Positions 52,819-62,270 of a DNA stretch of 64,000 bases are shown one piece after another; the first letter of the stretch is position 1, and each line of letters opens with the position of its first letter. This DNA comes from Solirubrobacter pauli (GTDB lineage Bacteria > Actinomycetota > Thermoleophilia > Solirubrobacterales > Solirubrobacteraceae): assembly GCF_003633755.1 (NCBI RefSeq), contig NZ_RBIL01000003.1, positions 235,308-299,307 on the forward strand, in the 5' to 3' direction. The position numbers were made by a program, and so were the translations under genes. The notes under the pieces were generated by a model, which did no database searches, was not told the DNA's origin, and saw only the letters and a list, made by a program, of their open reading frames with translations.

Positions 52819-53478
52819 ATGTCATCGATCACTTACATCCACCCCGCAGAGCGCGCGCAGTCCGGCGTGCTCACGGGCAAGTTCCGCAGGACGGCACGGC
52901 TCGTCGACGACGAGGCCAGCAACCGCGCGGTGCTCGCGGCGGTGGCCCGCGCCAAGCAGGGCGACCGGGAAGCGCTCCGGTACCTGTACGTGCACTACGC
53001 GGACCACGTCTACGGCTACGTCACGAGCATCGTCCGTGACGAGTTCGAGGCCGAGGACGTCACGCAGCACCTCTTCTCGAAGCTGCTGACCAAGCTGCAG
53101 AAGTACGAGCCCCGCGAGGTCCCGTTCTCGGCGTGGATCCTGCGCGTCGCCCGCAACGTCGCGGTCGACCACATGCGTCAGCGCCGCGCCATCCCCTGCG
53201 AGGAGGTGCGCGAGCTCGAGCCCCATCACGGGGACGACGAGTCGTCGCGTCACCTGTCGCTCGACCTGCGGCAGGCGCTCCAGACGCTGCCGGAGGATCA
53301 GCGCCAGGTCGTCGTCATGCGGCACCTCGTCGGCCTGAGCCCGGGCGAGATCGCCGGCCGCCTCGGCCGCTCCGAGCCCTCCATCCACGGCCTGCATCAC
53401 CGCGGCCGTGGCGCACTGAAGTCGGTTCTGGCCGACATGGAATGTGGACCCACGATCAACCAGAAGGTGGCAGCGTGA
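52819..53478 (+). CDS. ECF-like sigma factor coupled to polysaccharide genes
   Basis: A 219-residue sigma-70-family protein with a 35-residue N-terminal extension. Region 2 is AKQGDREALRYLYVHYADHVYGYV to FSAWILRVARNVAVDHMRQRR; region 4 is LQTLPEDQRQVVVMRHLVGL and SPGEIAGRLGRSEPSIHGLHHRGR. AGGAG precedes the ATG by six bases. Its stop codon is inside the GTG start of the aminotransferase gene (GTGA), so a transcription factor and a sugar enzyme are made from one coupled message. No anti-sigma factor is seen. Confidence 0.92.
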   Translation: MSSITYIHPAERAQSGVLTGKFRRTARLVDDEASNRAVLAAVARAKQGDREALRYLYVHYADHVYGYVTSIVRDEFEAEDVTQHLFSKLLTKLQKYEPREVPFSAWILRVARNVAVDHMRQRRAIPCEEVRELEPHHGDDESSRHLSLDLRQALQTLPEDQRQVVVMRHLVGLSPGEIAGRLGRSEPSIHGLHHRGRGALKSVLADMECGPTINQKVAA

Positions 53479-54602
53479 CCTCCGGCAGCGCCGTTTCCAA
53501 TCCGATTCCAGTCACGCGCCTCGACCAGGCTGATCCTGCGCTACTGGACGAACTGCTCGAAGTCGTCGAAGGCGTCGCCCGCAAGGGCGCGTTCACGATG
53601 GGTGCCGAGCTCGAGGGCTTCGAGGACGAGTTCGCGACCTACTGCGGGTCCGCGCACTCCGTCGGCGTCTCCTCGGGCACCGAGGCGATCTCGCTGGCGC
53701 TGCGCGCGCTCGAGATCGGCGCCGGTGACGAGGTCATCGTGCCGACGAACTCCTTCATCGCGACGGCCGAGGCCGTGAGCTGGGTCGGCGCCACGGCGAA
53801 GCTGGTCGACGTCGACCCGTCGACGCACCTGCTCACCGCCGAGCAGGTCGCCGCCGCCATCACCCCGCGGACGCGCGCGGTCATCCCCGTCCACCTGATG
53901 GGCTCGACCGTCGACCTGGACCCGATCATGGACCTGGCCCGCGAGGCCGGGCTGCGCGTGATCGAGGACACCGCGCAGGCGCACGGCGCCGACCACCGCG
54001 GCCGCCGCGTCGGCTCGATCGGCGACATCGGCTGCTTCTCCTTCTACCCCACCAAGAACCTCGGTGGATGGGGCGACGGCGGCGCGATCGCCACGGACGA
54101 CGAGGAGCTCGCGGCCCGCGTCCGCCTCCTGCGCTCGCACGGCGAGAGCCCGCGCTACCACCACCGGATGGTCGGCACGACCGCGCGCCTGGACGCGCTG
54201 CAGGCCGCGATCCTGCGCGTGAAGCTGCGCCGCCTCGACGACCGCAACGCCGACCGCCGCCGCCTCGGTGCCGCGCTCCGCGCGGGCCTGGAGGGCACGA
54301 GCGTCGAGCTCCCGTCGCCCGCCTTCGAGGGCGCCGACCACGTCTACCACCTGTTCATCGTGCGCTCCCAGCAGCGCGACGCGCTGCGCGCGCACCTCGA
54401 GCAGCACGGCGTCTCGAGCGCGGTCCACTACCCGTTCCCGATCCACCTCACCGAGGCGTACGGCCCGGAGCCCAAGGGCTCGCTGCCGAACGCCGAGGCG
54501 CTGGCGGAGCAGATCCTGACGTTGCCGCTGTTCCCGACCATGTCCGATGACGAGGTCGCCCGCGTGATCGCGGCGGTCGAGTCCTTCGATTCCCAGGAGT
54601 AG
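53475..54602 (+). CDS. DegT/DnrJ/EryC1/StrS sugar aminotransferase
   Basis: A 375-residue PLP-dependent aminotransferase acting on nucleotide-linked keto sugars. The PLP Lys194 is in SFYPTKNLGGWGDGG; SSGTEAISLALRAL and VPTNSFIATAEAV are the cofactor and substrate stretches. With the Gfo/Idh oxidoreductase and the WlbB-like acyltransferase it could build an acetamido sugar or uronic acid for the surface polysaccharide. It overlaps the sigma gene by four bases. Confidence 0.94.
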   Translation: MTSGSAVSNPIPVTRLDQADPALLDELLEVVEGVARKGAFTMGAELEGFEDEFATYCGSAHSVGVSSGTEAISLALRALEIGAGDEVIVPTNSFIATAEAVSWVGATAKLVDVDPSTHLLTAEQVAAAITPRTRAVIPVHLMGSTVDLDPIMDLAREAGLRVIEDTAQAHGADHRGRRVGSIGDIGCFSFYPTKNLGGWGDGGAIATDDEELAARVRLLRSHGESPRYHHRMVGTTARLDALQAAILRVKLRRLDDRNADRRRLGAALRAGLEGTSVELPSPAFEGADHVYHLFIVRSQQRDALRAHLEQHGVSSAVHYPFPIHLTEAYGPEPKGSLPNAEALAEQILTLPLFPTMSDDEVARVIAAVESFDSQE

Positions 54603-54608
54603 GCACGG

Positions 54609-55664
54609 ATGGCCCACCACATGTTCACGACGGACAAGACCCCGCTGCGCACCGCGGTCGTCGGCTACGGCTACTGGGGTCCGAACCTGGTCCGCAACGT
54701 CATCGAGCGCCCGGACATGGAGTTCGCCGGGCTCTGCGAGATGGATGCCGAGCGCGCCGCCGCCTTCTCCGCCAAGGTCCCGGGTGCCCCGGTCTACTCC
54801 GACCTCGCGGAGGTCGTCGCGAACCCGGAGATCGACGCCGTGCTCGTCGCGACGCCGCCGCGGACCCACCACGCGGTCGTCTCGCAGGCCCTGCGGGGCG
54901 GCAAGCACGTGCTCGTCGAGAAGCCGCTGGCCAAGACGGCCGCCGAGGCGCGTGACCTGATCGAGATCGCCGAGGCCAACGGCCGGGTGCTCATGCCTGG
55001 CCACACGTTCCTCTACAGCCCGCCGGTGAACAAGGTCAAGCAGCTGGTCGACGCCGGCGCCCTGGGCGAGATCTACTTCGTCACCTCCTCGCGCCTGAAC
55101 CTGGGCAAGTACCAGCCCGACGGCGTCGTCTGCGACCTGGCGCCGCACGACCTCTCGATCCTCCTGTACCTGCTCGAGGAGCCGATCGTCTCGGTCAGCG
55201 CCTCGGCCCGCAGCGTGTTCCAGGACGGCGTCCCGGAGGCCGCGTTCCTGACGGCCACGTTCGCCTCGGGCGCGATGGCGAACATCCAGCTCTCCTGGCT
55301 CTCGCCGCGCAAGGTCCGCGAGATGGTCGTCGTCGGCAGCCAGCAGATGGTGCAGTACGACGACACGGCCAACGACGAGGCCGTGCGCGTCTACGACCGC
55401 GGCATGGACTTCAAGACGCCGACGAACTTCGGCGAGCACCAGCTCAGCTACCGCAGCGGCGACATCATCATCCCGCGCATCGGGGCCGCCGAGCCGCTGA
55501 GCCTGGAGCTCGAGGACTTCGTCAACGCGGTGCGGACCGGCTCGCGCCCGCGCTCGCACGCCGAGCTCGGCTACGAGATCGTCGCCGCGGTCGAGGCGGC
55601 CGAGGAGTCGCTGCGCAACGGCGGCATCCCGGTGTCGATCGAGCCCGTTCGCGCCACCGCCTGA
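54609..55664 (+). CDS. Gfo/Idh/MocA-family oxidoreductase
   Basis: A 351-residue NAD(P)-dependent dehydrogenase: the Rossmann start VVGYGYWGPNLVRNV, the EKPLAKT motif that holds the catalytic Lys, and the C-terminal sheet (NIQLSWLSPRKVREM). Family members in sugar-nucleotide pathways (WlbA/WbpB) oxidise the 3-position of a UDP-sugar to give the keto substrate of a DegT aminotransferase. It lies six bases after that gene. Confidence 0.93.
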   Translation: MAHHMFTTDKTPLRTAVVGYGYWGPNLVRNVIERPDMEFAGLCEMDAERAAAFSAKVPGAPVYSDLAEVVANPEIDAVLVATPPRTHHAVVSQALRGGKHVLVEKPLAKTAAEARDLIEIAEANGRVLMPGHTFLYSPPVNKVKQLVDAGALGEIYFVTSSRLNLGKYQPDGVVCDLAPHDLSILLYLLEEPIVSVSASARSVFQDGVPEAAFLTATFASGAMANIQLSWLSPRKVREMVVVGSQQMVQYDDTANDEAVRVYDRGMDFKTPTNFGEHQLSYRSGDIIIPRIGAAEPLSLELEDFVNAVRTGSRPRSHAELGYEIVAAVEAAEESLRNGGIPVSIEPVRATA

Positions 55665-55690
55665 TCCCCCGCAGCATCCGCTACGGGCAC

Positions 55691-55721
55691 GAAGCCGCCC
55701 CGGTTCGCCGGAGGCGGCTTC
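55691..55721. terminator. strong UUCG-capped terminator between convergent genes
   Basis: GAAGCCGCC pairs with GGCGGCTTC and, inside, CCGG with CCGG around a TTCG tetraloop, with one bulged A: a 13-bp stem. It stands between the oxidoreductase and the convergent acyltransferase gene and can serve both. Confidence 0.8.
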
Positions 55722-55742
55722 TGCCGTTAAGGGACCGGGTCC

Positions 55743-56258
55743 TCAGTCGCCGAGCGTGCGCAACGGCCGCGCCGGGACGCCGCCGTAGAGGCGGTCGGGC
55801 TCGCAGTCGCCGGTGACGACCGCCCCGGCCGCGATGACCGCACCCGCGCCGACGGTCACGCCCGGGAGGATGATCGCGCCGGCGCCGATCCAGCAGCCGT
55901 CGCCGATCACGATCGGCGCGGCCTCGATGTCGAGCGCGCGCTGCTCGTGCGGTCCGAGCCGGTGGGTCGAGGTGATGAACATCACGCCCGGGCCGACCGC
56001 GCAGTTGGCGCCGATCGTGACCGGCGCCCAGGAGTCGAACAGGCAGCCCGTGTTGACGAAGCTGCCGCGCCCGATCCGCACCCCACGGCCGAAGAAGCGC
56101 GACCCGGGCGCGATCGCCCGCGTCTCGAGCTCGAGCCCGCACGCGGTCATCAGCAGCCAGCGGACCGTCCGCGGCACGGGCAGGCCGGCGACGCGCAGCA
56201 CCGCCGGCACGGCGGCGCGCGGAACCCGCAGAGCACGAGCGGTCGCCGAGACGTCCAC
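55743..56258 (-). CDS. hexapeptide-repeat acetyltransferase (WbbJ-like)
   Basis: A 171-residue left-handed beta-helix acyltransferase of the maltose/galactoside-acetyltransferase type: GRGVRIGRGSFVNTGCLFDS, FITSTHRLGPHEQR (with the catalytic His) and GVTVGAGAVIAAGAVVTGD, closing GGVPARPL. It probably O-acetylates a sugar of the polysaccharide. GTG 56258 is the best start. It overlaps or abuts the end of the Wzz-like gene, which precedes it on the same strand. Confidence 0.88.
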   Translation of the reverse strand: MDVSATARALRVPRAAVPAVLRVAGLPVPRTVRWLLMTACGLELETRAIAPGSRFFGRGVRIGRGSFVNTGCLFDSWAPVTIGANCAVGPGVMFITSTHRLGPHEQRALDIEAAPIVIGDGCWIGAGAIILPGVTVGAGAVIAAGAVVTGDCEPDRLYGGVPARPLRTLGD

Positions 56259-56272
56259 GCCGGGCAAGCGCT

Positions 56273-57253
56273 TCAGGACGCGTCGCGGGGGCCGCCGCCC
56301 CACCACGCGCTCGACGACTTGCGGGCGGGCGCCGGCTTGGGCGCCTCGTCGTCCGCCTCGTCGGGCTCGTCGTTCACGGAGGCGGAGCCGTTCTGGGCCC
56401 GCGTCGGGACGAGCATGGCGTCGGGAGCCCACGTCTCCACGGGCACCGGCCGGTGCGTGACCGGAGCCGGAGCCGTGGGCGGAGCAGGCGTAGGCGCAGG
56501 TGCCGGAACCCCCGCCGCGTCGTCGCCCGAGCCCGGCTCGGGAGCGTGGTCGGCGGCGCGCAGGCCACGGACCACCGACGAGCCGGCGACGATCACGCCG
56601 CAGCCCAGCAGGAACAGGAAGAGGCTGGCGGCGATGCTGAACAGCAGGCGCGGACCGCGCGTGACCATCCGCCCCTCGGCGACGCCGAGGCCGCTGACCT
56701 TCAGGCGCTGCGCGTCGGCGACGCGCTCCGTGGCCGCCTTCGAGTCCAGGTACTCGCGCAGCCCCGTGAGGGCCGCGTTGACGAGCTTCTCCGCACCGGC
56801 CGCCGTCGGCGCCTGCGCGGTGACCTCGATGATCGGCAGCGAGTCGCCGCTGGTCGTGGCGAGGACCTTGGTGGCGAGCTCGTACCCGCGCGGGTCCGTC
56901 GGCGCCTCGGTCCCGACCACCTGGCCGCCGTCGCTGACGCCGCGGAGCTGCTCGGTCTTGAGGCCGGCCTTGCGGGCGATCGCCGCCTTGATCTCGCCGT
57001 CGACCATCAGGTTGGCCAGCAGCGAGGCGCGCGCGCCGAGGACGTCGGAGCCCTTCGGCGCGACGTCGACGACCTGCGAGGCGGGCGTGTCGACGAGCAG
57101 ACGCGCGCCGGCCACGCCGACCACGTACTTGCGGCTCTCCATCGACGGGATCTTGTAGGAGATCGCCAGGCCGGCGAACACCGAGATCAGGAGGACGACC
57201 GCCACGAGGAGGCGCGAGCGCCAGAGCTGGCGAAGAATGGTGACGGTGTCCAT
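56273..57253 (-). CDS. Wzz/Wzc-type chain-length-determinant-like protein
   Basis: A 326-residue inner-membrane protein with one helix near the N-terminus (LLVAVVLLISVFAGLAISY), a large extracytoplasmic domain (about 35-200) and a second helix (LLFSIAASLFLFLLGCGVIVAG), followed by a Pro/Ala-rich cytoplasmic tail without a tyrosine kinase domain. The topology fits polysaccharide co-polymerases that set chain length. The tail is unusually long and disordered. Confidence 0.8.
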   Translation of the reverse strand: MDTVTILRQLWRSRLLVAVVLLISVFAGLAISYKIPSMESRKYVVGVAGARLLVDTPASQVVDVAPKGSDVLGARASLLANLMVDGEIKAAIARKAGLKTEQLRGVSDGGQVVGTEAPTDPRGYELATKVLATTSGDSLPIIEVTAQAPTAAGAEKLVNAALTGLREYLDSKAATERVADAQRLKVSGLGVAEGRMVTRGPRLLFSIAASLFLFLLGCGVIVAGSSVVRGLRAADHAPEPGSGDDAAGVPAPAPTPAPPTAPAPVTHRPVPVETWAPDAMLVPTRAQNGSASVNDEPDEADDEAPKPAPARKSSSAWWGGGPRDAS

Positions 57254-57386
57254 CAGGGAGTTCCGGGCCGTTCGATCATTGGTCTAGGAATGAACGCCGC
57301 GCCGACGCGGGTTCTTCTGAAGCGGGCTCGTGAGAACTCCAAGACGCGTGCAAGAGCGACGCCGTTGGCCGCGTTGATGGAGAAGC

Positions 57387-58025
57387 GTGTCATCTCGGTC
57401 AATCAACTTCACGTTTCACGGCATCGGCCCGCAGGAGCGTTTCCTAGAGCCCGGCGAGGGTACCGTCTGGGTCAGCACCGAGCGCTTCCGGTCGGTGCTC
57501 GACGCCGTCAAGGGCCGGTCCGACGTCCGCATCACCTTCGACGACGGCAACCGCTCAGACGTCGAGATCGCGCTCCCGGCCCTGCTGGAGCGCGGGATGA
57601 CGGCCACGTTCTTCGTCGTCGCCGGCCGCCTGGGCAGCGACGCGTTCCTGACCGCGGAGGACCTGCGTGCCCTCGCCGCGGCGGGCATGCGGATCGGCAG
57701 CCACGGCATGCATCACCGGCCGTGGCGCGAGGCGGACCTCCAGGAGGAGGTCGTCACGGCCAAGGCGGTCCTCGAGGACGCGCTCGGGCAGCCGATCACC
57801 GAGGCAGCGTGCCCGTTCGGCTCCTACGACCGCCGCGTCCTCAAAGCGCTCAAGCGCGCCGGCTACGCACGCGTCTACACCAGCGACCGTGGCAGCGCCG
57901 CTCCGGGCGAGTGGCTTCAGGCCCGGACCAGCATCACCGAGGCCGGCGACGTCCGGTCGCTGATGGACCCCTCCGCGCCGTCCCTGCGCCGGCGCGCCGA
58001 GCTGGCGGCGAAGCGATGGCGGTGA
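57387..58025 (+). CDS. polysaccharide deacetylase (NodB-type)
   Basis: A 212-residue carbohydrate esterase family 4 protein. The metal and catalytic residues are in ITFDDGN (Asp52, Asp53) and SHGMHHRPW (His106, His110), with ACPFGSYDRR as a later motif. No signal peptide, so it may act on a precursor inside the cell. The family found next to exosortase loci has the same size. GGAGA lies ahead of GTG 57387. It overlaps the GNAT gene by ten bases. Confidence 0.9.
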   Translation: MSSRSINFTFHGIGPQERFLEPGEGTVWVSTERFRSVLDAVKGRSDVRITFDDGNRSDVEIALPALLERGMTATFFVVAGRLGSDAFLTAEDLRALAAAGMRIGSHGMHHRPWREADLQEEVVTAKAVLEDALGQPITEAACPFGSYDRRVLKALKRAGYARVYTSDRGSAAPGEWLQARTSITEAGDVRSLMDPSAPSLRRRAELAAKRWR

Positions 58026-58873
58026 AGCTCCAGCCGATCCTGCCCGCTGACGCGCTCCGCGTCGGCGCGTTCCTGCACGAGCACCTCAACGCCCGGGTGA
58101 GCGCCGAGCAGTGGGCGGGCTTCATCCGCGTGCCGTGGCCGTCCGAGCAGCCGAACGCCGGCTTCATGCTCGTCGCCGACGACGACCAGATCGTCGGCGC
58201 GCACCTGGCGTTCTACTCCGAGCGGACGATCGCCGGGCAGACCGAGCGCTTCTGCAACCTGGCCGCGTGGTGCGTGCTCGAGGAGCACCGGTTCCACAGC
58301 CTGCGGCTGTTGAAGGCGCTGCTCGCGCAGGAGGGCTACCACTTCACGGACCTCTCGCCCAGCGGCAACGTCATCAAGCTCAACGAGCGGCTCGGGTTCG
58401 AGGCGCTGGACACGCGCGCCTCGGCGATCCCGAACCTGCCGTGGCCGTCCGTCCCGGGCCGTCGCCGGGTGAGCGCCGATCCCGCCGTGATCGAGCGCAC
58501 GCTCGACGGCGAGCAGCTCGCGCTCTACCGCGATCACGCCCGCGCCGCGGCCGCCCGGCACCTGGTCCTGATCGACGGCGACGAGTGGTGCTACGTCGTG
58601 TTCCGCCGCGATCGCCGCAAGAACCTGCCGCTGTTCGCGTCGCTGCTGCATGTGAGCCACCCCGAGGTGCTGCGGCGCATGGCCGGGCGGCTGTCCCGCC
58701 ACCTGCTCCTGCGCCACGGCGTCGCGGTGACGTTGGCCGAGCACCGGATCGCGCAGCCGCCGCGGCTGTCGTTCGAGCTGGGCGCCCCGCGGCCGAAGAT
58801 GTTCAAGAGCGACCGCGTGGCCGCCCACCAGATCGACTACTTCTACAGCGAGTTGGTCTGCGTCGCCTGGTGA
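58016..58873 (+). CDS. GNAT-type acyltransferase, polysaccharide-cluster subtype
   Basis: A 285-residue protein with an N-terminal GNAT-like domain (MLVADDDQIVGAHLAFYSE, then EEHRFHSLRLLKALLAQEGYHFTDLSPSG and NERLGFEAL) and a C-terminal part of about 140 residues of unclear fold. Longer GNAT or FemAB-like proteins of this kind accompany exosortase-linked polysaccharide genes. It may transfer an acyl or aminoacyl group to a sugar. Its ATG is inside the end of the deacetylase gene. Confidence 0.8.
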   Translation: MAVKLQPILPADALRVGAFLHEHLNARVSAEQWAGFIRVPWPSEQPNAGFMLVADDDQIVGAHLAFYSERTIAGQTERFCNLAAWCVLEEHRFHSLRLLKALLAQEGYHFTDLSPSGNVIKLNERLGFEALDTRASAIPNLPWPSVPGRRRVSADPAVIERTLDGEQLALYRDHARAAAARHLVLIDGDEWCYVVFRRDRRKNLPLFASLLHVSHPEVLRRMAGRLSRHLLLRHGVAVTLAEHRIAQPPRLSFELGAPRPKMFKSDRVAAHQIDYFYSELVCVAW

Positions 58874-58896
58874 GGCGCGGCGGACCAGAGGAAACG

Positions 58897-60440
<1,544 letters not shown>

Positions 60441-60444
<4 letters not shown>

Positions 60445-61652
60445 CCGAGACGACCACCACTCGCGCCGTCGCCGAGATCGGCGGCGTCCCGCTCGACGTC
60501 CTGGCCGAGCGCGTCGGCTCGACGCCGTTCTTCGCCTACGACCGGGCGGCGCTCACCGAGCGCGTCGCGCTGCTGCGGCGCACGCTGCCGCGTGACCTGC
60601 AGCTCAGCTACGCGGTGAAGGCCAACCCGATGCCGGCCGTCGTCCAGCACCTGGCGGGCCTCGTCGACTCGCTCGACGTCGCGTCCGCGGACGAGATGCG
60701 GGTCGCGCTCGACACGCCGCTCGACGGCAGCCGCATCAGCTTCGCCGGGCCGGGCAAGACGCCGGCCGAGATCCGGCGTGCGGTGGCCGCCAACGTGACG
60801 ATCGAGATGGAGTCCGAGACCGAGGCCCGTCGTGTGGCCCAGGCGGGCGAGGAGCTCGGCATCCGCCCACGCGCCGCGGTGCGGGTGAACCCCGACTTCC
60901 GGGTCAAGGGCTCCGGGATGCGGATGGGCGGCGGCCCGCAGCAGTTCGGCGTCGACGCCGAGGTCGTCCCCGACCTGCTCCGGGAGATCGCGGCCACCGA
61001 CATCGAGTTCCGCGGGTTCCACATCTTCGCGGGGTCGCAGAACCTCAGCGCCGAGATCCTCTGCGAGGCGCAGCGCAAGACGGTGGAGCTCGCCCTCGCG
61101 CTGGCCGCCGAGGCGCCGGACCCGGTGCGCTACCTGAACATCGGCGGCGGCTTCGGCATCCCCTACTTCGACAAGGACGAGCCGCTCGACCTCGACGCCA
61201 TCGGCGCGAACCTGCACGAGCTGCTGTCGACGCTGGTCCGCCCGGCGCTGGGTGACGAGACCCGCGTGGTGACCGAGCTCGGCCGCTACATCGTCGGCGA
61301 GGCCGGCCACTACGTGACGCGCGTGGTCGACCGCAAGCAGTCCCGCGGGCAGACGTTCCTCGTCGTCGACGGCGGCATGCACCACCAGCTCGCCGCCTCG
61401 GGCAACTTCGGCCAGGTCATCCGGCGCAACTACCCGGTGTCGATCGGGACGCGCGCCGGCGCCGAGCCGTCCGAGACGGTCAGCGTCGTCGGCTGCCTGT
61501 GCACGCCGCTGGACCTGCTCGCGGACAAGGCGCTGCTGCCCGAGGCCGACATCGGCGACCTCGTCGTCGTGCACCAGGCCGGGGCCTACGGCCTGACCGC
61601 GAGCCCGACCGCCTTTCTCAGCCACCCCGCACCCGCCGAGGTGCTCGTATGA
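60441..61652 (+). CDS. PLP-dependent decarboxylase (Orn/DAP/Arg group IV type)
   Basis: A 403-residue fold-III PLP enzyme of the LysA/ornithine decarboxylase superfamily. The PLP lysine is in LSYAVKANPMP; RVNPDFRVKGSGMRMGG, FHIFAGSQN, NIGGGFGIPY and the C-terminal CLCTPLD (catalytic Cys) follow. It resembles the decarboxylases next to exosortase-A ligases rather than standard LysA. The likely product is an amine made from an amino acid, or a substrate bound to the carrier protein. It is coupled to the ligase gene. Confidence 0.92.
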
Positions 61653-61668
61653 CTACGGAGATCCGCTC

Positions 61669-61926
61669 GTGAACACCGCCGCCATCATCGACGACGTCAA
61701 GGCCGTCGTGGTCGAGACCCTCAACGTGGAGGATCGCGCCGACGCCATCGGCCCGTCGACTCCGTTGCTCGGCTCGCTGCCGGAGCTGGACTCGATGGCG
61801 GTGCTCGAGCTCGTGTACGCGCTCGAGACGCGCTTCGGGATCGCGGTCGACGGCGAGGACGTCAGCGCCGAGGTGTTCGAGACGCTCACGAGCCTCACGG
61901 AGTTCGTGGAGTCCAAGCTGTCCTAG
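61669..61926 (+). CDS. acyl carrier protein
   Basis: An 85-residue carrier protein with the phosphopantetheine Ser42 in ELDSMAVLEL and an acidic four-helix pattern. It is encoded directly after the AMP-forming ligase and the decarboxylase, so its load is probably not a fatty acid from primary metabolism. A strong hairpin follows the stop codon, marking the end of the unit. Confidence 0.92.
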   Translation: MNTAAIIDDVKAVVVETLNVEDRADAIGPSTPLLGSLPELDSMAVLELVYALETRFGIAVDGEDVSAEVFETLTSLTEFVESKLS

Positions 61927-61951
61927 CACGCCGGTTTTCGGCTTGTCTGCT

Positions 61952-61974
61952 CGCGCCCCGGCCTCCGGGGCGCG
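61952..61974 (+). terminator. hairpin after acyl-carrier gene
   Basis: CGCGCCCCGG and CCGGGGCGCG form a 10-bp stem with a 3-base loop, 25 bases past the stop. It ends the polysaccharide-modification transcript. Confidence 0.7.
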
Positions 61975-62270
61975 CTGCGTTAACGGGTCGATGCCGGTGG
62001 TTTGGCGCGTCGGCAGCAGGGGCACTTCATGTCGCGCGTCCCGCGGTTGCAGGGAACAGCCGGTCCGGGACGTGACGTGGTCGCGACGAGCAGTCGAGGT
62101 CCGTGCGCTGACATGAGTTAGGGCGAAGACCCCACTAAGGCTTGTTCGGGCGGCCGCCGATGAACTGACAAACGCCCCCCGATGGCCCAGGTTGCGGCCA
62201 ACGTCGCCGCACGGTCGGACTCCTTCGACCCGCGTCGGCGTGGGGTGCTCCCCCACTAAGGAGTTGGTCG
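61975..62270 (+). other. 296-base non-coding leader of the beta-helix protein gene
   Basis: No reading frame of note exists here. The decamer CCCACTAAGG occurs twice, at 62131-62140 and 62252-62261; the second copy overlaps the ribosome site AAGGAG of the next gene. GTGGGG (62240-62245) can pair with CCCCAC of either copy (62130-62135 or 62251-62256), giving two exclusive hairpins. This layout suggests a regulated leader RNA, which is inference. Confidence 0.45.

Noticed and set aside
62030..62122. A 30-codon frame in the leader of the beta-helix gene
   Set aside because: No ribosome site, no hydrophobic or conserved feature; more likely part of the untranslated leader.
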